Source: Trichosphaerium sp. ATCC 40318 (taxonomy: Eukaryota; Discosea; Flabellinia; Trichosidae). From it: 64,000 bases of DNA. Shown here piece by piece: positions 47,040-59,253 of the stretch. Location of the stretch: positions 62,001 through 126,000 of the forward strand of contig JALMLS010000488.1 of the NCBI GenBank assembly GCA_038496445.1, in the 5' to 3' direction. Within the stretch, counting starts at the first letter, position 1, and every line of letters begins with the position of its first letter. The translations under genes were made by a program, and so were the position numbers. The notes under the pieces were generated by a model that ran no database searches, was not told the origin of the DNA, and saw nothing but the letters and a program-made list of their open reading frames with translations.

Positions 47040-50000
47040 ATGTCGCATTTACTACATGTTGCTTACGTGTTATTGTGTCTGGCAGTATTCGGAACTGTTT
47101 ATAGCCAAATAAACACGTGCGATTGTGTTTTTCCATATAATGTCACTGTGGCAGCAGTTATACCTTCTTCTTACTATCATACCTCTTTTTGGACACAAAT
47201 TCGTCACGGCATGCGTGAAGCAGCTTCAGGTAAGTATAGTACATCACGTGATTAGACTAAGAAGCGATATAGATCTTAGGATTCAGTTCGAAGGTATCTA
47301 CAAAGTTGTAGTAAATTAAAAATGCTCTAATGTTGATGAAAGTGCGAAGTTTGTCTGAGGGTGAAGAGACTGCGCTTGGGAGTGAGGGACTTGACGAAAT
47401 AGTTCGTGTGACTGTTGAAGAAAATATAGATGGCATTATATTAACACACGCGCGATTAGAAGAGCACATGGAACTTGCTAAAAGCAATGGTACACCTTTT
47501 TTTTTATTTTATTTCTCCAAATCTTTTTTTTTTGTTCGTCTTGTTCACGTGATAAACTAATTTATTAACCTTTTTAGGTGTTCCAGCAATAGCACTAGGA
47601 ACTATTATCAATAATTCAACTAGGTGGACAAATACGCCAATGACTGCATTTGGTATAGACTTTGAAAGAGCCGGTGTTTTAGCTGCTGAATCTTTCTTAA
47701 AGTTGTCAACCAACGATTCAGATACTTTTGTTTGCGCAAATCATCAAAGGTCATTTGAAGGATTTACATATCTATGTGATGCCTTTAGAGAAAGATTAAG
47801 TATAGGAGGTTTCAATGGACAGGTTTATTTATTCGACGAGTTCAATGACGTTTCAGCACGCACTTTAATGGATGGTTTGAATCTAGGAGAACGTTTTGGT
47901 TCTCTTAAAGGTGTACTTGCTCTATCACCTGATGTTGGGCGATTTATAACGAGAAACAATGAATGGACCACTGATGTTAGTGTTGGTGTATTGGGGTTTG
48001 ATGTGGATACTTGGAGAGACTTGGAGGATGGGGAGATTACGTTTATTATTAGTCAACAAGTTCGTGACCTTTTTTTTTGTTTATATTCTTTTTTCTTGAG
48101 TTCATGACTTTGTCCTTTTTTAGCCTTACTATCAAGGATTCTTTTCTGTCGTATATATGGCAACGTATTTGACTAGAGGTCAAATACCAGATATGCAGTT
48201 TACCAATACAGGTCCTGTAATTATTACACAATCAGAGGTGTCGCCGAGAAAAGCACAGGTATGAAAAAACAAAACTGTACAGTATTTGTTTTTAGTGTTT
48301 TTATTGTTATCGGGTTTTAATCGTTTTTTCTGTTTCTCAGGACGCTCAATTGAGATTTGAGCTTCTAGCACATACAAATAATATCAATGATTTATTTTGG
48401 GGCTCTGTTTTTGATGGTACACAACCTATGTTTTGGTTTTATCACGTGTTAAAAAGTTTTAAAAATAGATTATTTTATTTATCGGTTGTTGACATTTTTT
48501 ACTGTTTTTTAGGTGTCGCTCATGCGCAGAATGAAATAAAATTAGCTTCAAATCCCTTGTCTTTCTTAGGAGATATTATTGAGCCACCTATTGACGAGTA
48601 TATGTCTAGACTGTACGGGTGTAACATTAATGTTACCAACGCTCATATTTTTTTTTCAAAGGATAACAGAGTATGCTAACAATGATGTTATTGATGGCAT
48701 TCAAACATCTATTCCTTTTCAAGAGTACCACACTAATTTTTATTTTATATTCATTTGACAATTTTTTTATTTTTACCTGACGTTTGTTTGTTTCCAGGTT
48801 GAATTCTTCGTTAATAGCCGCTGGTGCTTTGAAACCGATTGTTTCATTTAATTCTGGATATCAATTTACACAAAACCTACCAATCATCACCCACGTGAGT
48901 ACTCGAAAAATACATAGAGATAAAAGTTAAACAGTTGTTTAGGTAGGGCAAGATGAGGAAGAGGGTGGCATACTAGCGGCAAATAAGTTATTCGAAGCCG
49001 GTGCTAGGAATGTCATTTGTGCCAGAAATGCTCTCGCACCTATACTTAGATGTGACTCATTCAAGAAAGGTAGAAATAAAAGGATTTTTAAGGCGTGGGG
49101 CTGACTATAATTAAGAGTTCGAAGCTGTTGGTGGCGCAGTGATAGATGAAAATGGAGGACAGTTTACTCTTGTTCCTGAGTTGTATGATGATACTGTCTC
49201 TACAATATCACGTGTATTAAAGGATAATCCAAATATCGATGGTATAATAGGGCTATCTGTTAATATCATCAAAGGAATACTTGAGGGCATTGAAGAGGCT
49301 GAGCTAGATCACAAAGTTTTTGTAAGCTATTTTGCTTTGTTTATTGATTTCGATTATTCTCATATTTTTCTGCTTTACAGGTCGGTACTTTTGATACTGA
49401 AGGTGACATCATTTCTTTAATTGAAGAGGAAGATATATTATTTGGAATAAGACAACAAGCTTTCATTCAAGGTCCATAAATATAACAATAATTTCGTACT
49501 TCAAAAAACTCATTTCCAATCAGGTTACTTGCCTCAACATATGCTTAATGTTTACAGTCGTGTTGGTAACTTTACAACTGGTACTTAATACTGATTTAGT
49601 CAAGTAAGTAATAACTCACATGGTTAGACAAGATCACTTTCACTGGACCAACACTTGTAACCGAGGTATTAGCATTTGTGTATTTTTCAATATTAAGCAC
49701 AATTTAAGGAAAATAGTCAACAGTTTGCTTGCGATTCAGCAAAAGTTTGTGAAGACAATATAATAGCCCAAAACAATTTCCTTACCCTTATGGATGGATC
49801 AGAAGGTGCAAGAAAGGTACACAATCTTGTGAATTTGCTGGAACTTACTTTGTTTTCAACTATAGCCAATAAACTTGTTGGTTTCATCAGCAACTTCTGA
49901 AGAACGTATCTTAGCAACAAGTACTCTGAGTGGCAAAGTTTCCTTCAGAAAATCTTGCGAACCCTTTACAGCACAAGGTACACATTGGGTTTTTTGTTCA

Positions 50001-52713
50001 CGTGTTTTTTTAACTGTATTTCAGGCGAGATAGTAATAACTAATTTTTCTGGATGTTTTTTGAAAACAAAAGTGAATAACACTTTTCTATCTGGAGCGGC
50101 AGCTGTGGTAATTTTAATGCCTGAAGGACAGGAGGTAAATGGATCTATTTTTTATAAACATGAATTACCTCACAGCTAATAATAGGCTCAATTCGTGAAG
50201 ATTGCTGATGTTACATTTGACATGTTTGTCTTCATAGGTGGCTTCTTTTTCTTTGTTTTTTATTTCTCAACTCTAACACTGTCTAATGTTGTTTAGCTGG
50301 TGTGAATCAAACGGATTTAGAGAGCTATGTACGCTATCTTACTAATAACATTGCCTTGCGCTAATGAGGTTCTAGAATAACTCAGTGGCAGTCATTCACT
50401 TAGAACTACAAGAGCGTGAGTAGTAAAATAAGTTGCTTTTATTTACATATTGACCAGGTTTGGAGGAATTGAACAAGATTGTTATGTATGGAGTGTTATC
50501 TGTCACAACACTTCTTATAATAAGTGCACTGTTTCTTATGGTATATTTGATATATAACAGAGAAACAACGCCAATAGAAAGCTCAAGGTTGTCATATTTA
50601 AGCACCGTTCTTGCAGGTATGCTCTATTTCTTTTTTGAACAATTTACCTAAATTCAATGTTCACGTTTCTCTTTCCCTTTGCTACCTCAGGTAGATTTTG
50701 TAATCTTGACTTCTATTTCGAAGTCGTTATACTCTTACAGGGAAGTTTTATAACCATATATAGGTGCTATCTGTTGTTATATGACTATCTTTTTCTGGGC
50801 TTTTCCGCCAACGGAAACTTTGTGTTTACTCCGATTTTGGGTATTGTCTCTCGGACTTTCTATACTCTATGGGTGCGTATACTGAATATCACGATAAAAA
50901 GCTGACAATACAAAGAGCTTTAATTACAAAACAGTTTTGGTATTGGCGTCAAATGATAAGAAAAAAACCAGAAAATCCTGCTCTGTCAATATTAAGGATA
51001 TTCGTATTTATAGTCATAGTTCTAGTTGTGGATATTGTACGTTTTTTAAAATACGAAACAGGTGATTAAGAATATATAAATAATATCATTAGGTTGTCCT
51101 TGTTATAATGTCTTCAGCACATCACCCAGTAATCGAAGGTACAGGATTTTTCTCCCTTATTCTGTGAACTAATTTTGTTGAATCATAGAGCGAGTTTCTG
51201 GCGTTTATTTTACAAAGCGTTGTGCAAGAAGAGAGCTGTTTTATTATTTAATTTTCTTTTTATTATTTAAGGTATGTACCAAGTAACTACTTTCCATCAA
51301 ACCACGCTGAACTTTTTTGTTTATTTTTTTTTAGGGGTCAGTCTTGCTTCTTGGTGTATTCCTTGCTGCATCTCTAAGTTATGTCAAAGGAATATACAAT
51401 GAAGTGCAATATATTTCATTATCAGTATCCTTTATTTTCCCACAAGCTTCAACAAGATTCAACGTATTCACGTGTTTCTTTAACTCAAACTTTGATTTAT
51501 ATTGTCTTCGCAGTGAGCGCAATATCAGTTTTGTTAATGTTCCTTATTTCTTCAACAACTGCACTTTTCTTAATGTACGATAATAACCACGCATATATAT
51601 TCCTAAATTAAACACATTTATATAGATACAGTGTGGCAATAATCATATCAACAACATCAACAGTAAGTGAAAAAATAGAATAAAACAAGAAACAAAAAAT
51701 CTCGTTTAACTTAATAGACGTATACTGAGTTTTTTGTTTAAAAGGTAGGGTTCATGCTTCTCCCTAAAATGTGGGCTATTCAAATGGGGGATGTTATGAC
51801 AATGAAGTCAATAAAGTACGTCATGACAACTTTGTTAAGATTTTTCTTGCGTTTGAACCAAAAATATACCGTTAAACTGGTCTTAAACTGTCTTAATAGG
51901 AGGGACTTGTCTATCAGAGATTCTGGTGTAGAAACACTTCAACCCTCCATTAGACGTAATACAGGATCTACAAGAGGAGATAGACGCGGTACAGGATCCA
52001 TAAGAGGTAAAAATACACCAATGCAACTCTTCTGATGAAGCAATGCTTAACTATTGTTCTGTGTGCTAACTATTGGTGGTTAGATCTTGGAGACTCTGAA
52101 GTTGCTAGAATCCAAGAGTGCATCGAAGAAAAGCAAAATAATAATGCTCTAAAGGATGAAATAGATCAACTACAAAAAACAGTACGTGGAACAAAAAAAA
52201 CTCTTTCCGCCTTCCTTTAATTTGTTGATTTCTTCGAAACCTTATGAGTGTATAGATTAATAGACAAAAGAATATGCTCGCCAAGTATGGTATTCATATG
52301 AAAACAGAAGGAGAAAGTTCAGAAGAGGACACAGAGCAATCATCAGAGAGCAACTCTTCTTCGAAGAAAAGACCAAAATCCACTCTAACAAAAATGAAGC
52401 TTGCTCAAAACAAGCGTGATAGTATTGCTACCAAAAGAGATAGTATAATGACAAACACAGAAGATGAACTTGTAGTACAGTCAATGAATGACACAACAAG
52501 TTCTAAGCTTTGGGGTAAAATAACAAAGAAATCGTCATCAAAAGCATTGAGACGCTCTGTTGTACTTTCTCAAGTGTACGTCAAATAACAACACCATTAG
52601 GTTTTTCTTTACTAACACGTGTTTTTTTATCAAGTATCGAGAATGGTAAAAACAATGAAGGTATTGAAGAAAATGAAGATGGTGATGAAGAAGATAGCCT
52701 AATGGATGTGTAA
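47040..52713 (+). CDS. class C-like GPCR with two tandem periplasmic-binding-protein-like domains
   Basis: ATG 47040 encodes a signal peptide (MSHLLHVAYVLLCLAVFGTV). Ectodomain module 1 (47130-48260) reads YNVTVAAVIPSSYYHTSFW, ENIDGIILTHARLEEHMELA, AFGIDFERAGVLAAESFL and IISQQPYYQGFFSVVYMATY, the RbsB/LacI-type (Peripla_BP_4) signature. Module 2 (48310-49660) repeats the fold: NNINDLFWGSVFDG, ITHVGQDEEEGGILAANKLF, NPNIDGIIGLSVNIIKGIL, FGIRQQAFIQGYLPQHMLNV. A PA-like segment follows (SGAAAVVILMPEGQE). Membrane helices start at IVMYGVLSVTTLLIISALFL and include LRIFVFIVIVLVVDIVRFL, LLLGVFLAASLSYVKG and YIVFAVSAISVLLMFLISS, then the class C ending LLPKMWAIQMGD. The tail has a coiled coil (IQECIEEKQNNNALKDEIDQ) and an acidic Ser-rich region ending DSLMDV at 52713. 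About 25 introns. Confidence 0.8.
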
Positions 52714-53002
52714 AACAAAAACAAAAAAAAAAGATAACAAGATTTTGTGCACGTGCATGAAGAAAACTATGTATTTCAGGGTTTTCTCAAAATCTCTAAT
52801 GCACAATATCTTGTACTTCAAATCTCATTGACAACACACCTTGTAGAAAATAGATTTTTAATGTAAAACACCAAACAATCAAAAAGCATCCTGTGGATTC
52901 AAAAAAACAAGTTCGAAATTGATTTAATCCAACAACCCTTTTTTTAACTCCTTAGCTTAAGGTATGCCCGTAAAGCTTTTGACTACATTACGCGATTGTC
53001 TA

Positions 53003-54043
53003 TTATTTATCAATAATTTTACATTCCATAACGACACCATAGGGACCTGGGGGACCTGGCCTAAACGTGAAACCTACACCTGAGAAGAATATGTTAAGTT
53101 TTTTTTTTTTCAACTTGAATTGTACCTTTATACATCTTTATGGCTCTAGCGTTCTTTGAATTCACATCTAATGATACATACTCAAACCCAGATTTTCTTA
53201 CAATATCCAAAAGTGTGTTTGTCATAAGAGATCCAACGCCCTAAACAAAAGAAGTAAGTTACTTGCTTGTTTCCACATTGTAAGAAATAAAAAACTAGTT
53301 CGTGAGAAGACTCATTACCTTTCCTCGGTAATCTTTGTGTACTGCAACATTTGATAAGTATACCTTATTTTTTAGTCTAGTCGAATAAATGATATAGCCA
53401 ATAATAGTACCGTCCTTATTTGTCAAATATTAGTTTCAACGAACAAGAAAAAAAAAGGTGTTTAAGTACTTCAACGGTAGCGAGGATAGCTCCACCTCGA
53501 TTCATCTGACCTATGAAAACTTCGTATATCCAGTAGTCAGTAAACTCATCATGTGCTTCCTAGGGAAAAAAACGTGCTTTGAGCCCAAAAAAGAAAGTAC
53601 AAAATAAAATGGCAGTTATTGAAGGTGACCTTTCACATAACGTTTAAACTTACGTTAGAAATGGCTTCTACTGCTCTAACATCGCCTGTAGTCTTTGGAT
53701 AACGAAAATAAACGTTTATAGATGCTTTAGCACAATAAGCAGACACTGTATCGAATGTCTGTCCAGTGTAGGATATCTTGTTGCTGTTATCGCTCATACA
53801 CTCTACTGAGCTTATTGTTGGTTCTTTGCTTTCGTCTGAGGTCAATATAGAGCATTCTTCAAGCAATTCCACCAGTTCTCTTTCTGGCGTTCCTTTCTCG
53901 TCTGTACAAACCGTTACAAAGCAGAAGAAAGGTTCTACCGGCCAAAAGTGTTTGGAGTTAAAGTATATAAAAAATAGTGTACCAACATCTGATTCTGTTG
54001 TATTGTTTAGTGGTTCCATTTGCAAGTAATGGTTTAAATTCAT
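53003..54043 (-). CDS. GNAT-family N-acetyltransferase
   Basis: The ATG at 54043 gives MNLNHYLQMEPLNNTTESD, an acidic N-terminal region (EKGTPERELVELLEECSIL) without assignable fold, then the GNAT core: AHDEFTDYWIYEVF, GTIIGYIIYSTRL, VYLSNVAVHKDYRGKGVGS (acetyl-CoA-binding R-G-x-G-x-G/S loop) and GFEYVSLDVNSKNARAIKMY, then YKGVGF. It ends VVMECKIIDK at 53003. The order resembles NAA50/NAA60-type N-terminal acetyltransferases, but the substrate is unknown. Five introns. The start is 33 codons further in than the longest frame because that frame has no upstream ATG. Confidence 0.85.
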
Positions 54044-54303
54044 TATTTCAGTGAACCACTCCAAGCTTATTGTCAAGTCTTAGACAACTGCTAGGTTAAC
54101 CACTTAAAGCAAAGAAAAGACGATGTTTTGGTAGGAAAGGAACACATCCGTCCTGAAATACATCTGACAAAAGCAGTTTTTTTGTTTGTAATCTGTTTGT
54201 AGTAATCTGGGTGATTTTCTGTTTGCTAAGTCCAGACTACAGTTGTATCTTTTGTATCAGTGTAAAATATTGCGGGTATATAGAAGAGTATGTGATTTTA
54301 TTT

Positions 54304-54390
54304 GGTCAGTAATTTATGCGTCTATCAAGTAACATCAGCTACCTTTATCAAAAGGTTTTTACTGTTGTACTTTCATTCAAATTGCTGACT
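54304..54390 (-). promoter_or_regulatory. predicted SECIS element, type II-like
   Basis: Minus-strand hairpin starting about 27 bases after the deiodinase-like stop at 54417. Helix I pairs GTCAGCAATTT (from 54389) with AAATTACTGAC (to 54305) with one mismatch. The quartet side is ATGA on the 5' strand and TGAT on the 3' strand. Helix II pairs AAGTACAACAGT with GCTGATGTTACTT with small bulges, about 13 nt from the ATGA. An unpaired AAAA follows, then a mini-stem CCTTT/AAAGG closing a TGAT loop. The core, the spacing and the extra apical helix are those of a type II eukaryotic SECIS. Folding was done by eye. Confidence 0.75.
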
Positions 54391-54416
54391 AGAAAACCAC
54401 ACCGTTAACGCAGTGA

Positions 54417-55893
54417 TTAGTTGGGGAATTTCGCTTCTAACCATAGTTTAACTTGGTCAATATGTTCACTCGTGTACCCCATTGGTCCAGGTACAGCCTA
54501 AGATAAAAGAAATAAGAAAGCAAGTCTGATTGTTTAAGGGAATGAAATGTTCATGAAAAAAAAAAGAGTACAATGTAAGCGAGTTTTCCTGTCTTGTCTA
54601 CGATGTAGTAACGTTCAGGCCACGCTGCATAAGTATTATGGAAAGAGTTACTAATGTCATCAACCTAAATATTAATTAACTGAGACAAGATAAAGCATTA
54701 ACAGTCACACAAATAGCGTACAACTAGAGGAAAAGTAATTTTATATTTTTTTTGAAGTTCAAGTGCAGCTTCAATTCTTTCTTTGTTCGTCTTGTGTTGC
54801 TTTGTAACAACCTATATTTAACCATTAGAAGATTAAAAGGTAATACTATTATTATTGTTGTTACCTTTGTGCCTAAAGGCCATTCATCAGCAGCATGGGC
54901 TTCCATTAGATACACCATTAAGAAATTGCATTTTTCAGCAAAACGCTTTGACATCTTTATAAAAGAAGGCAATGCGTATCTCATTGGTGGTCACGTGTGA
55001 GACCCTAAAAATAATAAACATACACCAAAAGGTCTTAATTCTATTAAAATACCTGCGATAATTACACATGGTTTTTCGTCGTCGAGGTGCATCAAATCGT
55101 GCAAAGCTACCTTCTCATTTGTTAGCTAACGTGGTATGAGCTTTGCTCGTATTCTTTCGCACTTTTTTCTCTTCCAAGCTAACTAGCGATACATCAGGTG
55201 CTATATCTCCTTCAGTAAGGGATCCGCTGAAGCTTCTATCGTATTTAATGTATATAGAAGCCTCTTTTAAGGAAACTGTTAGCTATGAGCGAATACCAAT
55301 GCCAACGTACCTCTAACATCATCGTCGTCCTTGCACAAACCGCGCTGGGATCTATATTTCTCGACAGAACAATCGTCCATCTCGAAATCTCTCAACAGTT
55401 GTTGTTGTAGCTTAGTTTCGACTTGTAGCAACCATTCTGCGTTGTCTTGTTGCGTGTAGAGTGTTTGGTACTAAATTACCTTAATTTGTTTGATTTACTG
55501 CTTGTCGCGAGTACCTCTTTTGAGCGACGCATTTGAGCCTCAGCTTTAAGCATCACCAACAATTTTTCTTTTGGAATGCGCCATTTTGATTCAATCTCGT
55601 CTTTAAAGGAAAGTAGGTCAAATCCGTACTTCCCTGAAGACTCTAAGAACATCTAAAGGGAAGATTACAACCAATACGCAAAATGACACTCTTTTTTTTC
55701 CCTAACCGCACTCATAGTGGCTATAATATATCTACACGTACGTCCGTCATCAGTACTGGTTCCAGGTTTTGAAGGCCAGGCAGGATCAGTGAACAAAAGC
55801 TTAACCAACAGTACCTTATTTGGCGAATTTGGACTTGGATCGTGACAAACATGCTAATGTAATGATCCATGGATTGAGTTCAACCAAAAATCA
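54417..55893 (-). CDS. iodothyronine deiodinase-like selenoprotein
   Basis: Thioredoxin-fold protein of the deiodinase family, with selenocysteine at the active site. The C-terminal half reads GDIAPDVSLVSLEEKKVALH, DDEKPCVIIAGSHT, then an in-frame TGA (minus-strand codon at 54993-54991), then PPMRYALPSFIKMSKRFAEK and FLMVYLMEAHAADEW. Vertebrate deiodinases have GSCT-Sec-PPF and an EEAH-DGW box in the same places. The end VDDISNSFHNTYAAWPERYY and IVDKTGKLAYIAVPGPMGYT runs to the TAA at 54417. A SECIS-like hairpin follows. The N-terminal region (ESSGKYGFDLLSFKDEIESK, DNAEWLLQVETKLQQQLLRD) is not part of known deiodinases, and its first exon is uncertain (given here as about 55893). Substrate unknown: thyroid hormone metabolism should not be assumed in a unicellular lineage. 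Confidence 0.82.
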
Positions 55894-56356
55894 GAGAAAT
55901 GGAACAGGTATCGGAATCCTATGGAAGAAGTTGTATCGGGAATTTTCTTCCCAGACTGTACTGCACAGTCTGCGATCAAAGAATTTGTCTTTCGGGTTCA
56001 AAAGCACTTAGTTTGAACCAAGCATGGCATAACCCACGTAAGTGTGGATATCAAGAGAGCATCATGTACCCACATGCATTGCGAGCTTGCTTGGCAGTTG
56101 CTACGGAAAATTTTCATCATTTTGCCAGTTGTGCTAACATGGTTTCACTTCACACAGTTGCATACTTCAACATGTGACTCAGTGGCCGCAAAGTTAATGA
56201 ATCATGCTAAGGTCAATCGGCAACGCATTTGTGCTATCGTTGAATGCGTTATAAGCTTTTAGGACAATACAGAAAAAACATTATTTTGTTTATTAAGTTG
56301 ATAAATAATTTCTTCTCGTTTTCTTATCTATTCTAATACCAAGAGCACTGCAATTC
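55894..56356. other. intergenic region, possible missing first exon
   Basis: Between the deiodinase-like gene and the lipase 3' end. No exon with clear homology. Small minus-strand segments such as FFDRRLCSTVWEENSRYNF (about 55990-55930) could be an upstream exon of the selenoprotein gene, but splice signals are ambiguous. Confidence 0.3.
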
Positions 56357-57262
56357 TTACTCGAGTGCTCCAATTCTAGCAATACAGCCCTTGACAGCAT
56401 GCTTCCTTTCTGCTTCCTTAGGTCCATTAGGTATCGCAACAGCTTTGGCCCATTTTGGCTCTGCAATGTGCCCATTGCTAGGGAAACGGCAACCAGCAAA
56501 CATCGAAACAACATCGCCGTCTGTCAAATGTACTTCATATTTTACGCCAGCATACTTTTTGCTTTCACCGCACAGATTGAACTGGGGAAACCAAGAATAT
56601 ACTCCTGGTGAATTAAAAGAAGCGCCAGGGAGTGGTATCTCAGAAGCTGCCATTTCAGCAAGTGCTCCGCCAAGTGAGTGACCTTAAGGAAAATCAAAAG
56701 GTTAGTTTTTTTTTTTTGTTTTTTGTTGTTTTTGTGTACCTGTAATAAAGTCAGGTTTCAATTTCGTAGCTATTTCTATTGCTTTTTGTTTAGCCTTTCT
56801 GATTATAGGTCCTGAGTAAATCAGAGAGAAATCTTGTACAAGACCTACAAAGTACTTGAGTACATCTTATTTATCCAAAAAATCAGAAAAAAACTCACCA
56901 AATACCGAATCCGTTCCTCTGAGAGCAAGTATCTTCTTGTTCTTGTACTTGCCCTTTAGGACCTTGTACAATCCGTATTGAATAAAGTTACCACTGTTAA
57001 AATACTGCATCTGTTTTTCTAGTCTCTCCAAATGATCCTTAAACTTGCCCTCCTCTTTGAAGTCGTAAACGTCTTGTGAACATGCCAGCAATAATTGTCT
57101 AATATTGTCATCTTCCAAAGGAAGGGTGAATTTAGCAGGATGCTTCTTATCTTCCGGAGGTTCATCTTCCAGGATATCTTCCAAAGTTTTTACATTCTTG
57201 TCGGGGTTTATAAACCATTCCTTTGGATTTGCTTCCTTTGTTGGTTTCGATGCCTCAGACAT
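56357..57262 (-). CDS. class 3 (fungal-type) lipase
   Basis: Alpha/beta hydrolase of the lipase_3 family acting on acylglycerols or related esters. The ATG at 57262 gives MSEASKPTKEANPKEWFINP; a longer frame upstream exists but lacks a better context. Then come LLLACSQDVYDFKEE, KKILALRGTDSVFG, DFSLIYSG and the nucleophile elbow FITGHSLGGALAEMAASEIP with Ser in GHSLG. The segment SFNSPGVYSWF carries the Asn-Ser-Pro before the next strand, HLTDGDVVSMFAG provides the likely catalytic Asp, and HAVKGCIARIG near the stop at 56357 the likely His. Two introns (about 56684-56741 and 56845-56900). No signal peptide, so intracellular. Confidence 0.85.
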
Positions 57263-58448
57263 TTGGTTTTTAGTTGTTGTTGTTCTAGTGTTGTGGTGCT
57301 TGTAATGATTGAAATTAATACTTGCTTGATGAATTGTTTGCCCGGGTGAACTGGTGGTGAACTGGTGCAAATAGAATTTTTCACGTGAAATTTCAGGTGA
57401 ATGGATAAATCTACCTACGCTCAAGTCGGTAGAAAGCTAACTATTTTAGTATGTAATTTTTGGGTGGCGTTACCCACGTGTCTTTTGTTCAAAAAAGGAC
57501 TATAAAATTTTCCCGTGATTTACTTAGCTAACGGATTACCCGACATGTGATTTTAATTTCGCTAAAAAACTTTGTTTCAATCAAAACCCCAAGTTCAAAA
57601 AATACCGTGATTAGCAATCATACTTGAAGCAGCTGCTTTGTACATGGTAGTCCTGGAACATGCTCATTGTTAGCAACAAAAAAAAAACCAAGTTCGCGAA
57701 TATCTTTTAGCTGAAGTTACTTGTGAATTACGCCTGTGGGTTGTCATAGCTCCGAATGGCAGGTGACTGTTGAAAAAAAGAAGTGGGCATCAATGACAAG
57801 CCAAGCCAATTGGAACGCACAAAATCACGTGATTTTTTTTCACTAAAGTCAGAAACCACAGCTTAAAATAAAACCACGTGCCTGATTTACCTCCAGCAAG
57901 TGTACGTAAAACAAAGAGTCCTAATACCATTACGCCTAGGACAATACTTTTCCCAAGGAAAGAGTCTGGCCTCGTTTTTAAGACGCACTGGCTTTACGCG
58001 ATTCTGTTTTTATTATGACTATGCCGTGACCGACGACGAACCAAAGCAAAGAAAGAATTCACATGTTGCTGTTTTTGAAAGCTTCCCCTACAGTAGCAGT
58101 AATATATTTGGTTATGTGTGAGTATTAACTCTTTATTGAACATATGTACATGTTTACACAAAATGTTAAGTTGTTTATGGAAGCAGTTCTTGACTACTAA
58201 AACTCCATTATTTATTAACAATTCGTGTTTTACTTGTCGGGTACAAAGTTTAAATGCTTTGCACGTTTGATTTTGGTAAGTTTGTTGGTACAGCACCATA
58301 AGATGGGTGAACTACAGAATATGTTAGTAGAATTCTTGGAAGAAACAGAAAACTTTAATTTAACGAGAAATTGCAGCAGTGAGTTTGAAACAAAACTGAT
58401 TTTGTATTTTTTTTTTAAGAGAATGATTTCGGAATTTGTTGACTTTGT
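57263..58448. other. gene-poor interval with a possible tiny membrane-protein gene
   Basis: About 1.2 kb. On the minus strand near 57890-57970 a hydrophobic exon reads GKSIVLGVMVLGLFVLRTLA, followed by a GTAAAT donor and an acceptor near 57770. This could be a small single-pass protein gene, but no start codon could be tied to it. Four CACGTG copies occur here (about 57382, 57476, 57826, 57877). Confidence 0.3.
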
Positions 58449-59253
58449 TTAAACAGTGTACGTACTTGCATAAGTGGCAGTTATCGTCTTCCTTCTATTA
58501 CGCTTACGTATTACAATAGATAAACAAGCGACTATACTTAAAACAATGATGGCAGGTATAAGAGTAGTACCCAAAATAAACCAAGTATTGCCTTTAAAAA
58601 AAACCAGTAAGTACTTGTATGTTTGTGGTATTCTTGTCTTTTTTCCAACAGGCAAAAGATCAAAACAGTACCTGTGTCTATAATAGATATGTATTCACAA
58701 CCTTCAATTATATTTTTGCACATGACTTCATCGCTAAAAGAACAATTAGTTAATGCGAAAAAAAAAAAAAAAAATCAGGATTTGGTTCGTACGAGCAATA
58801 GTGGCAATTATCATCAAGGTTGCAGTTAAAAACAGAATCATATGATGTACAAAGCGCTAAAAAAACATAAGAGAACTATAAAACATTACATTGGGATACA
58901 AAATCGTCAAACAAATGAGCTGGTTGTAGGAAAAAAAATGGTCAAAGATACCACCGACAAAGATTGAACTGAAATTGTCGTATTACTATTCTAAAGCTTT
59001 CAGTTTCACTAAACTACGTACTATGCGATGTAGGGAAACAAAATTGCATATCAGAGCAACTGGTGCTAAGGTAAAGGCTCTCACAGCTGCGTGTTTGTGG
59101 ACACCAGCCGCAGCCTGCTCTAGCGTTGCAAACAGAGCAGGAGGTAGAACTCGCAGTGTTGCATGCATCGTATACTACTGTAGGCCCTTGGGCTTGAATA
59201 GATACTATGAGGGAAACAGTTACTAAAAGCAATGTAGTAAGAGCAGTTGTCAT
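58449..59253 (-). CDS. PSI-domain single-pass membrane protein
   Basis: The ATG at 59253 encodes a signal peptide (MTTALTTLLLVTVSLIVSIQ). The ectodomain is cysteine-rich in plexin-semaphorin-integrin (PSI) style: CNTASSTSCSVCNARAGCGW then CPQTRSCE, and later VFNCNLDDNCHYCS and DEVMCKNIIEGCEYIS. A transmembrane helix (TTLIPAIIVLSIVACLSIVI) follows, then a short basic tail RKRNRRKTITATYASTY ending at 58449. At least three introns. PSI modules usually position larger adhesion domains; here they make up almost the whole ectodomain. Role unknown, possibly cell-surface recognition. Confidence 0.7.
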
